Shown here: piece by piece, positions 27,290-35,276 of the stretch | Position numbering within the stretch: the first letter of the stretch is position 1 | Layout of the letters: each line of letters starts with the position of its first letter | Assembly (NCBI RefSeq): GCF_001424345.1 | Contig: NZ_LMPF01000024.1 | Span: 318,498-382,497, forward strand | DNA: 64,000 bases | Reading direction: 5' to 3' | DNA from: Burkholderia sp. Leaf177 | Lineage (GTDB): Bacteria; Pseudomonadota; Gammaproteobacteria; Burkholderiales; Burkholderiaceae | The notes under the pieces: model-generated | What the model was told of the DNA's origin: nothing | The model's input: the letters and a program-made list of their open reading frames with translations, nothing else | Database searches by the model: none | Position numbers and translations under genes: made by a program

Positions 27290-28845
27290 TACATTTCTCC
27301 CTTCACCAGATTGAGGGCGCGCAGCCCGTCCATTGTTCGTGCATCGAGGTTGTAGAGCGCGAGCGTCGAAAGTTTGTAGCTCGCCTCGGCTTGTTCACGA
27401 TCACTTCGCGCACTGAACAAATCGACTTGCGCGCTGATGAGATCGGACAGCGGCCGTGTGCCGAGGCGGAACTCGTCCGCGTACAGATCGAGCGTGCGCA
27501 GCGCCTGCTTCTCGCCTTCAACGCTCAAGGTCCACTGATCGCGTGCGCTGCTCCAGTCCGACTGCAACGATTGTTTTTGATCGTTCACGTTGCGCAGTTC
27601 TTGTTCAAGCTGCTGTTGCGCGACATATTTGGCGGCCACGGCTTCATTGATGCGCGACTTGCGCAGGCCGCCGTCGAACAGATCGAACGACACTTGCACC
27701 ATCACCGAGCTGCCCGGCGAAGGCACTGACTGAAGCGGCTTTCTATACGTACCAACTAGATCGATACGCGGATAACGCGACGCGCGCTCGACATTCACCA
27801 TGGCCATGTTGCTCGCCACATCCAGACGACGCGCCTGCACGGCGAGATTGGCGTCGGCGTCTGCGTCGAGCAGCGGCTGAACATCGACGAGCGGCAATTG
27901 CTTGACTGCATCGAGCGATGCCGGCAGCGCGTCCTTCCCCGTTATGGAGCGAAACTGTTGCTCGGATTTCGCGAGCTGCAACTTGATTTGCCGGCCGCGT
28001 GCCTGTGCCGAAGTCAGCGCTAGTTGTCCGCGAATGGCGTCCGATTGCGCTGCAAGGCCACCGCTCACACGCTGTTCGATCACCTGGTTGAGGCGTCGCA
28101 CCTGCGCAATGTAGTCATCGGCGATCTTGCTCAGATGCTGGTTTTTGACTACATCGAGATAAGCGCGCGAGGTTTCGAACGTGAGTGTTTCGACTTCGCT
28201 CTGGTACGCGCTTTCCGATGCCTTGGCCGCGAGCGATGCACTCTGCACCTGGTTCTTCCGACGGCCGAAATCGAACATGGTGTATTGCAGCGTGGCGCTT
28301 GCCTGCGCTGCCTGGTCGTAGCTCCGGCCATATCCTTGCGACGCGCCGACGATCTTGTCCGGCGTCTTCGCGATCACGCTCAACTTCGGGAAGTAAGCGG
28401 AGCGTGCGCCCATTACACGTGCCTGCGCTTGATCCGCCTGACCGCGGGCAATTTTGGTGGACAACGCGTTGTCGGTTGCGGCATCGAGCGAACGGGCGAG
28501 ATCCATCGTGTTGCCGGTTGCCTGATTCGCTGCCGACGACCTTTCGATGTTTCCATCGGCGCGTTCTGCAGCCGGGACGTTGGGCAGGTCGCTCGTTGGC
28601 GGAGCCAGCAGTTGTCCGTCGAGTGCGCCGTTGACATCTGTTTTCGGAGGACGAACCGCCGGGGGAATGGGGTATTGCCCCAGCTGAAGCGGGTTGGCCG
28701 AAGGCGTTGCTGTCGACGGATTGTTGATCATCCGGTCGACGAGTCGAGTCAGGATCTGGTTGTCCGCGGCCGATGCGCTAGCGCAGACACCGCTGAACAT
28801 GAGGGCTGCAAGCAGCTTTTTTGGTGCGTAGGAGGTTTGTGCCAT
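27289..28845 (-). CDS. TolC-family outer-membrane channel, SiiC-like
   Basis: The 518-residue product begins with a signal peptide ending in CASASAADN. A proline-rich region of about 100 residues (GQYPIPPAVRPPKTDV, LPNVPAAERADG) precedes the TolC core, longer than in most TolC proteins. The core has the two repeated helical halves: RAYLDVVKNQHLSKIADDYI in the first and LSDLISAQVDLFSARSDREQAE in the second. It forms the outer-membrane exit duct of the type I system. It follows the MotA-like gene by 10 bases and overlaps the next gene, so it is internal to the operon. Confidence 0.92.
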   Translation of the reverse strand: MAQTSYAPKKLLAALMFSGVCASASAADNQILTRLVDRMINNPSTATPSANPLQLGQYPIPPAVRPPKTDVNGALDGQLLAPPTSDLPNVPAAERADGNIERSSAANQATGNTMDLARSLDAATDNALSTKIARGQADQAQARVMGARSAYFPKLSVIAKTPDKIVGASQGYGRSYDQAAQASATLQYTMFDFGRRKNQVQSASLAAKASESAYQSEVETLTFETSRAYLDVVKNQHLSKIADDYIAQVRRLNQVIEQRVSGGLAAQSDAIRGQLALTSAQARGRQIKLQLAKSEQQFRSITGKDALPASLDAVKQLPLVDVQPLLDADADANLAVQARRLDVASNMAMVNVERASRYPRIDLVGTYRKPLQSVPSPGSSVMVQVSFDLFDGGLRKSRINEAVAAKYVAQQQLEQELRNVNDQKQSLQSDWSSARDQWTLSVEGEKQALRTLDLYADEFRLGTRPLSDLISAQVDLFSARSDREQAEASYKLSTLALYNLDARTMDGLRALNLVKGEM

Positions 28846-28855
28846 GAATTGCTCC

Positions 28856-30085
28856 TTACGCTGCTTCGGCCATGGCGACCGCTGAGCCGGGAGCGCGGAC
28901 GCGTCCCGATTCGATCGCTACGCGAGCACGAGAGATTTGCTCGACGCAGTCCATCACCGCGTTGCGCTGCATTTGCACCGATACGCTCATCTTCTCCAGC
29001 GCGGCGTGCTTGGTCGCCAGACTGCTTTGGAATGCTTCGAGTCCTGCAACCGTGTGTTCCGTATTCGTCTTGATATCGACAAGTACGTCCGTCACGCTGT
29101 CCACGGCTGCCGTCACTTGAACGCGATTTGCTTCCACGCTCGCCGCCATGGTGATGACGGCTTCTTTCGCCGATTCCATTGCAACCGTGTTGGCTTGCAA
29201 GCTGTGCTGGATTCCACCGAGCAAAACCTCCTGGCGTTCCGCCAGATTGGCCATGCGATTCAGCGCATCGAAGCTCGCAGCGGCAAGGCGGTCCTGTTCT
29301 TTACGGCCGGCGCTGGTTACATCGACGAGTTGCGCAATACGCGCTTCAATAGCGCTCGCCACGTGTTCGATGCGAACCATCGCGGCGTTGTTGTTTCCGC
29401 CAGTGGCGGGTGCAGCGTCGCCGGTGGATTCGTCACCGCCGACCACCGTTGCCCATTCGCGGATCGATTCAATCCAGTTGCTTGAAGAACGGCTGATGAA
29501 CTGAGCCAGTGCGCCCACCGCGAGCGAGCCGATCAAACCGAGCAGCGAAGCGGAGAATGCCGTCGACATACCGGCCAGCGGCGCGGTCAGGCCACCAATC
29601 AACGCACTCGCCGAGGCCTTTCCGCCAGCGCCCGATACCAGCGCCATGGCGTCCTTGATACCCGCCATGGTGTGCATGAGGCCGACGAACGTGCCGAGCA
29701 ATCCCAGGCCGATCAGCACGCCCGATGCGTAGTCCAGCATCCGGCCGCGCCATTCAAGAGCTTCGTTGAGCGCTTCGATTGCCGAATGACGATGCGCTGC
29801 TTCCGCGTGTCCAACATCCGGAAAGTGTTTTGCAACAGTTTTCAGCGCGTTCGGTGAAGCAGGATTAACTGCAATACGCGTCCAGGTAGACTCGCCACGA
29901 AACACAACTACTGCAGCGAATATGGAATAAACAATCGACGATATTAAAACAGCGAGGATCAGTGAATTGACAACAGGGTTGTGAGAAATAACTTCCTTCA
30001 GCGTCTCGAAGAAAACGCCGAGGCCGCAGATCATGATGATCTGAATTACAAAAACAATTAATGTAGAACGTCGAGTCTTGGTCAT
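28856..30085 (-). CDS. MotA/TolQ/ExbB-like proton-channel protein with coiled-coil tail, SiiB-like
   Basis: This 409-residue inner-membrane protein has four predicted helices: about 8-30, 37-58, 118-142 and 170-197. The third and fourth (SGVLIGLGLLGTFVGLMHTM and GMSTAFSASLLGLIGSLAVG) carry the small-residue patterns of MotA/TolQ channels. From about residue 230 to 395 follows a long Ala/Glu-rich helical region, a probable cytoplasmic coiled coil. It is the first gene of the leftward secretion operon. SiiB of Salmonella SPI-4 and ZorA of Zorya defence share this layout; the adjacent type I secretion genes favour the Sii comparison. Confidence 0.85.
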   Translation of the reverse strand: MTKTRRSTLIVFVIQIIMICGLGVFFETLKEVISHNPVVNSLILAVLISSIVYSIFAAVVVFRGESTWTRIAVNPASPNALKTVAKHFPDVGHAEAAHRHSAIEALNEALEWRGRMLDYASGVLIGLGLLGTFVGLMHTMAGIKDAMALVSGAGGKASASALIGGLTAPLAGMSTAFSASLLGLIGSLAVGALAQFISRSSSNWIESIREWATVVGGDESTGDAAPATGGNNNAAMVRIEHVASAIEARIAQLVDVTSAGRKEQDRLAAASFDALNRMANLAERQEVLLGGIQHSLQANTVAMESAKEAVITMAASVEANRVQVTAAVDSVTDVLVDIKTNTEHTVAGLEAFQSSLATKHAALEKMSVSVQMQRNAVMDCVEQISRARVAIESGRVRAPGSAVAMAEAA

Positions 30086-30471
30086 TTCAGTTTGAATTCC
30101 AAAGAAAATTGATTACTGACTCGACCAGCCACGCTTGAAGCATTGGCTCCGCCGAGCTTTGCTAAGCTCTAGTGGCGCGAATCAGGGTTTGATGTTTAGC
30201 TTTTGTGGAGCCAGGCTTTCAAGAACGCCTTGCAACCGTTGCGAGGGCTTTTACCCCTTGCGTGAGTATTAATATAAGCGTCGCGTGTTCTTTCTAATTT
30301 AAGATAAATCTTGGATTATCTGTAAACACACTGATTCAATAATCCGGAAGTTTCTATAAATCAAAAGCACCCAACCAAAACTTGATTGGGTGCTGCAAAC
30401 GGATATCTTTTTGTGCGGTAAGCCGGACTGAATGCATTACACCGGAATAACCAGGATGTTTTAATCCAGCG
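30086..30471. other. Intergenic region upstream of the secretion operon
   Basis: This AT-rich stretch should hold the promoter of the leftward secretion operon, whose first gene starts at 30085, and the terminator of the adhesin gene to its right. No open frame of interest and no clear operator was seen besides the terminator listed separately. Confidence 0.5.
30366..30394 (-). terminator. Terminator after trimeric adhesin 1
   Basis: On the minus strand a 9-base stem (AGCACCCAA / TTGGGTGCT) with an 11-base loop is followed by TTTTGATTT, 78 bases after the stop codon of the adhesin gene at 30472-34440. It separates that gene from the secretion operon. Confidence 0.75.
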
Positions 30472-33400
30472 TCAGAACTCGTAGCCAACTTGCGCGCGCA
30501 TGCCGGCGTCGCCATTACCTGTCAGCGACACTGCGCCATTCACCAGCCATTTCCCGTCGCCTGAACGGTAGGTCGCGCCCGCGCCGAACGCGCCGTAGCC
30601 TTTGAAGTTGCCCACGCCCGCCGCCATGACCGTCTTCCCGGGTGCGCTCGGCATCAGGTTAGGCATTGCCATCGCCGCAGCCACGCCGCTGAACGCCGCT
30701 CGTTGCAACGACCTCATGTCCGATCCAACGTCGTCGCGCAACTTGTTCAACTGGTTCACGTTGGCGGCGTCGGTGCCTTTCGTGCCGGCGGCAACGTTGG
30801 TCACTCGGCGCTCGTTATCGGCCGAACCCACCGATACCGTGTTGGGATCGTCGGCCACCGAATGCGCGCCAATAGCAATCGAGTTATTGCCGGCGGCCTG
30901 GGCGTTCGAGCCTATCGCGATGGAATCCTGACCCGATGCCGAAGGCTTGGAACCGCTATCTGTCGGCGAATTGACCATCACGAACTCGAGTCCCGCCGCC
31001 TGATATCCGGCGATCGCGTTTTCAGTCGCCGACAAACGACCGTTCGTTGTGTTGAGCTGCGCGCCGTTGATGGCGTCGGTGCTGGACGTTGAAAGCTCGC
31101 CGGCCGCCACATTCGATAACCTCACCGGCGCTGAAGCCATATTAAATCCACCGAGCGTCACCTGATCGCGATCGGCCGAATCGTAGACAAGCGCGTTCCG
31201 GTTGACCGGCGTGGGATTTGTGGTCGCAGGATCGGGATTTGGACTCGGGTTTGGATTTGGATTCGGATCCGGATTTGGATTCGGCGTGGAACCTGAGCCG
31301 CTCGCGAGCGTGCCCAGGATTCCTGCGATATCGGAACTATTCTGCGTCACGCGGCCGTCGAGGTTGCCTATTGCAGAGCCGACGTCATGCACTTCGGCGC
31401 CGCCAACCTTGTACGTAGGTGCGAGCAGCGCGCCCATTGCATTCACGCTTGCTCCGCCGCCGAGCATCGCGGCCATGCGCGTCGATGTATCGAACAATTG
31501 CGATCCATTGATCGCTTCCATGCTCGTTGGCGTCAACGCGCCTGCCTTCACGTTCCCGATGATCGTGCCATCCGTTCCGCCCAGCGTGATGGTGTCTTTC
31601 AGCGTGTCGTCGTAGGCCACGAACGCGTTCGAAACCGCGCCGTCCGAGCCGATGACCAGCCCCGCCGCGTTCAACTGCGCGACGTTGACGGCATCGCTCT
31701 GCTCGACACCTGCCTTCACGTTTCCGATAATCGTGCCGGCCGAACCGCCAAGCTTGATGGTGTCTTTGTTTGTGTCGTCATAAGCGACGAATGCGTTGGT
31801 GATCGTGCCGCTTTCATCGGTTGTCATGCCAAGTGCGGTCAATTGCGACACGTTCACGGCGTCCGTCGATGATGTACCCGCCTTCAAGTTCACGATCTGG
31901 CGTTCGGACCCCGCAGCACCAACGGAGACGGTATTAAAGCGATCAGCCACCGAGTTATATCCCAACGCAACACTTCCGCCGGCGGTGACAAGCGCGTTTC
32001 CGCCAATCGCCACAGCGTGGTCGGTGCTCGCAGTCGAGCCGGATCCAAATGCCACTGCACTGTATCCGACGGCCTTGGTATCGATGCCGACTGCGACTGA
32101 AGCTCCAACGCTCGCAAGACTGTTTGCTCCGATTGCTACTGAGTAGTTGCTATTGGCGGTGGCGCCTGAACCGAAGACGGACGATGCGGAATAACCGACA
32201 GCATTACTGCCCACGACTGTCGTCGCGATTGGCGAAGTGTTACCGATTACGGTCGCATTCGTACCAATTGCTATGTGATTGCTCCCTCCTACAGGAAGTT
32301 CTTGAACTTTAGCTCGCGAACCTATGGCTATTGAACTTGTTGCATTCACAATACTTGCGTTATCCGACCCATTTCCAGCGCCCGTCACTTTCATATAAGC
32401 GGAATTGGTTACGCTCGTACCGTCCGTCAATGCGAATAATTGCGAGCCGTTCACTGCGTCCATGCTCGTTGCCGAAAGTATTCCCGCTGCTACGTTCGAA
32501 AGCTTGGTACCCGCCGTGCCGCCAAGTTTGATGGTGTTTTTGTTTGTGTCGTCATAGGCGACGAATGCGTTGGTGATCGTGCCGCTTTCATCGGTTGTCA
32601 TGCCAAGTGCGGTCAATTGCGATACGTTCACGGCATCGGTCGATGATGTACCCGCCTTCAAGTTCACGATCTGGCGTTCGGACCCTGCAGCACCAACGGA
32701 GACAGTGTTATAGCGATCGGCCACCGAGTTAGTTCCTAACGCAACACTGCTGGGGGCAGTGGCGTTTGCCTGTCCGCCAATCGCTGTGGCGAAGTCGTTG
32801 CTCGCTTTCGAGGTGGCTCCGATTGCCAACGAACTGTATCCGACTGATTGGGCACCGGAGCCGACCGCGGTTGCACCTCCAACGCTCGCAAGACTATTTG
32901 CTCCGATCGCCACTGAGTAGGTGCTATTGGCAGATGCGCCCGAACCGAAGGCAGACGATGCGCCCTTGGCCAAAGCGTTGCTTCCGACGACTGTTGTCGC
33001 GGTTACCTCATTAGCGTTACCCAATGCAGTTGCATTCGTACCGATAGCTATATGATTGGCCCCTCCTTTCGGATCTTCTTGAATGTTAGCTCGCGAGCCA
33101 ATGGCTATTGAATTTACTGCATTCACAATACTTGCGTTATCCGACCCGTTTCCTGCCCCCATCACTCTCATATAGGCGGAATTAGTTACGCTCGTACCAT
33201 CCGTCAATGCGAATAATTGCGAGCCGTTCACTGCGTCCATGCTCGTTGCCGAAAGTATTCCCGCTGCTACGTTCGAAAGCTTGGTACCCGCCGTGCCACC
33301 AAGTTTGATGGTGTTTTTATTCGCGCTGTCATACGCAACGAAGGCATTGGTGATTGTGCCGCCCGCGTCGGTTGTCATGCCGAGCGCTTTCAACTGCGCC

Positions 33401-34440
33401 ATGTTCACGGCGTCGGTCAATGATGTACCGGCTTTTACGTTCACGATCTGGCTTTCCGCGCCGGCCGAACCCACGGAGACGGTGCTTACCCGGTCAGCGA
33501 CTGCGAAGTTACCAAGTGCAACTGCCTTATTGGCACTGGCGGTCGCTTTCGTTCCCAGCGCTATCGAATAAGCTCCAACGGCGGTACTCGCATTTCCAAC
33601 AGCCACCGAACTTGTTCCTGAGGCACTGCTAGTGTCACCCAATGCAATTGCGCTGTTGCCGGACGCACTAGCGTAAGGGCCTATTGCCGTACCGTTCATC
33701 GCTCTAGCGTAATTACCAATCGCGGTACCCCACGCCGTCGACGACGAGTATCCGATCGCGACGCCCGAACTCGCGCCTTCTCCGCCTGCTGCTTCAGAGA
33801 GCACTCCCATTGCGACGCCATTAAGAGCTGCTACAGATCCACGTCCAATGGCAATTGCGTTTGCACCTTGGGCAATCGCAGCATCGGTCTCATATCGGCC
33901 ATTTACCGGGGTGGCAGTACCGAGCGGACCGCCGAACGCCATATCCGCGGCACTGCTCGCCTGCAAAAGGCCTGCGCCGAGTAATTGCGAACCGTTGTTT
34001 GTATCCGCGGTGCTTCCTAATAAGCGTGTAGCCTTGACACTAGACGCACCCGTTCCGGCCACACTGCCCATAGTAGTGGTGGTTTGCATTGGGTTCTCCG
34101 GCGCCGTCGCTAGAGTCGTCACGTCGTCAGTTGAATCGGACACTTGAACCGACACATCCGCCTGCGCTGTATTAACCTGGCTCACAGCCCCTTGCAATGC
34201 GGAACCCTGGCTATTCGCCGAGTCCGGTGCCTCAAACTGGTAACTCATCGACGACGTCGTCTCATTCGCGAGAGCGTTAGCCGATGATCCCATCGCTACC
34301 GCTGCGCTTACAGCCAGTGAAGCTGACGCCAACGACGCCTGTACTCTTTTTACCAACGACTTTCCGCCTTTTGCATTTTCTCCGACGGCGACACTCGTTT
34401 TAGTCGAGTCATTATTTTTAGACCTATGAATTCGATTCAT
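30472..34440 (-). CDS. Trimeric autotransporter adhesin (YadA family), copy 1
   Basis: The 1322-residue surface protein has an unusual N-terminus (MNRIHRSKNND, then a Lys-rich segment and the hydrophobic SLASASLAVSAAVAMGSS) that serves as the export signal. The passenger has many YadA-head repeats such as SIAIGSRA, VAIGANSLA and AIGGQA, and neck motifs of the DAVNVSQL type. A Pro/Asn linker (NPDPNPNPNPSPNPDP) precedes the last stalk. The C-terminal membrane anchor ends GDAGMRAQVGYEF, with the final Phe typical of outer-membrane beta strands. Such proteins self-export and mediate adhesion. It lies beside a paralogue at 35277-39227 and contains a large internal duplication. Confidence 0.93.
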   Translation of the reverse strand: MNRIHRSKNNDSTKTSVAVGENAKGGKSLVKRVQASLASASLAVSAAVAMGSSANALANETTSSMSYQFEAPDSANSQGSALQGAVSQVNTAQADVSVQVSDSTDDVTTLATAPENPMQTTTTMGSVAGTGASSVKATRLLGSTADTNNGSQLLGAGLLQASSAADMAFGGPLGTATPVNGRYETDAAIAQGANAIAIGRGSVAALNGVAMGVLSEAAGGEGASSGVAIGYSSSTAWGTAIGNYARAMNGTAIGPYASASGNSAIALGDTSSASGTSSVAVGNASTAVGAYSIALGTKATASANKAVALGNFAVADRVSTVSVGSAGAESQIVNVKAGTSLTDAVNMAQLKALGMTTDAGGTITNAFVAYDSANKNTIKLGGTAGTKLSNVAAGILSATSMDAVNGSQLFALTDGTSVTNSAYMRVMGAGNGSDNASIVNAVNSIAIGSRANIQEDPKGGANHIAIGTNATALGNANEVTATTVVGSNALAKGASSAFGSGASANSTYSVAIGANSLASVGGATAVGSGAQSVGYSSLAIGATSKASNDFATAIGGQANATAPSSVALGTNSVADRYNTVSVGAAGSERQIVNLKAGTSSTDAVNVSQLTALGMTTDESGTITNAFVAYDDTNKNTIKLGGTAGTKLSNVAAGILSATSMDAVNGSQLFALTDGTSVTNSAYMKVTGAGNGSDNASIVNATSSIAIGSRAKVQELPVGGSNHIAIGTNATVIGNTSPIATTVVGSNAVGYSASSVFGSGATANSNYSVAIGANSLASVGASVAVGIDTKAVGYSAVAFGSGSTASTDHAVAIGGNALVTAGGSVALGYNSVADRFNTVSVGAAGSERQIVNLKAGTSSTDAVNVSQLTALGMTTDESGTITNAFVAYDDTNKDTIKLGGSAGTIIGNVKAGVEQSDAVNVAQLNAAGLVIGSDGAVSNAFVAYDDTLKDTITLGGTDGTIIGNVKAGALTPTSMEAINGSQLFDTSTRMAAMLGGGASVNAMGALLAPTYKVGGAEVHDVGSAIGNLDGRVTQNSSDIAGILGTLASGSGSTPNPNPDPNPNPNPSPNPDPATTNPTPVNRNALVYDSADRDQVTLGGFNMASAPVRLSNVAAGELSTSSTDAINGAQLNTTNGRLSATENAIAGYQAAGLEFVMVNSPTDSGSKPSASGQDSIAIGSNAQAAGNNSIAIGAHSVADDPNTVSVGSADNERRVTNVAAGTKGTDAANVNQLNKLRDDVGSDMRSLQRAAFSGVAAAMAMPNLMPSAPGKTVMAAGVGNFKGYGAFGAGATYRSGDGKWLVNGAVSLTGNGDAGMRAQVGYEF
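31787..33337 (-). repeat. Two tandem copies of a ~775-bp module in adhesin 1
   Basis: Two consecutive in-frame modules of 774-777 bases (about 259 residues) carry nearly the same order of head repeats and neck motifs. The shared string TACGTTCGAAAGCTTGGTAC recurs at 32491 and 33268. It points to an unequal-crossover duplication that lengthened the stalk. Confidence 0.85.
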
Positions 34441-34692
34441 AATTGATATGCTTTCCTAATAAAATATTCAGCTTTTGGTGCGCAGGCCAACTCAAAAGGT
34501 TCTGAATCGGTATCCCACCTGGCCGTTTCAAATGCTCGAAAAAACGTGCTCGGAGATTCACAGGTCGCCCGATTCATGCGACTCATTACCAATAGACGAG
34601 GAGCAGAGAAAGACGATGCGCGTGGCGTCCAATCTGTTCTATCTCGCTTCAGAACGTACTGTATTAGGACAACGCCCTGTATCGCATAGGCG

Positions 34693-34708
34693 CGTTCTTA
34701 TAAGAACG
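34693..34708. promoter_or_regulatory. Perfect 16-bp palindrome upstream of adhesin 1
   Basis: CGTTCTTATAAGAACG is its own reverse complement and lies about 250 bases before the adhesin 1 start. It has the form of a dimeric-regulator site. No matching regulator gene is adjacent. Confidence 0.4.
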
Positions 34709-35195
34709 AACGCGTATGGAAACGGACTATTCGATGTTTCGTGATCGAGGCGAAAGAAATTGACTGTGTTCTGCGATGAATCGCGCGACGCTAATTGGGA
34801 TTCGAGGTGCGCGATTATTGGAGTATTTCTTGGATACGCATCAGGACGCTGCGTGCATCTGACGCCGATGACGCCGATGACGCCGGTCATCGTCTCCACG
34901 ATAACCCGGACGCGTGGAGCAGATCAGCAGCCACTACTTGAATAGACTGAGTCGCTACCCGATTCGATGTTCGGGAACCGTTAGAGCTTCAGTTTTTCAT
35001 CCGGATTTTTATGGATCGACGCAAGAAATAACGGAGCGATCTGGATGCTTCGGTCTGGATGGTTGGTCACGCATTGCGCGCGAACCTAAATGTGAGCTGA
35101 GAAAGTCGTCAGCCGAAGCTGCGCTTGGTCCCAACGCATAGTTGAGCGGATTTCGAGCATCGCTCTGAGCGGATGCAAGGGATGCATCGAACAAA

Positions 35196-35225
35196 AAAGG
35201 GTGATCCGACTCCGGATCACCCTTT
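35196..35225 (-). terminator. Terminator after trimeric adhesin 2
   Basis: A 13-base perfect stem (AAAGGGTGATCCG / CGGATCACCCTTT) with loop ACTC is followed on the minus strand by a run of T. It lies 52 bases after the adhesin 2 stop. Confidence 0.9.
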
Positions 35226-35276
35226 GCATTACGTCGCTTTATTGCGCGCGCCAACTGCAGCGCGCGAACTCAGACC

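Larger units (their letters stand above)
34441..35276. other. Long intergenic region between the two adhesins
   Basis: I find no convincing gene in these 836 bases; short frames on both strands have no recognisable sequence. The stretch holds the upstream region of adhesin 1, a perfect 16-base palindrome at 34693-34708, a GACGCCGAT triplet repeat near 34861-34887 and the terminator of adhesin 2 at its right end. Confidence 0.5.

Noticed and set aside
26762..30085. Zorya anti-phage defence (ZorA/ZorB-like pair)
   Set aside because: A MotA-like protein with coiled-coil tail and a MotB-like partner recall ZorA/ZorB, but no ZorC, ZorD or ZorE genes are present, the pair flanks a TolC gene and the rest of the operon is type I secretion.
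34475..34899. Short frames on both strands between the adhesins
   Set aside because: They overlap each other, have no ribosome site or recognisable motif, and composition is not coding-like.
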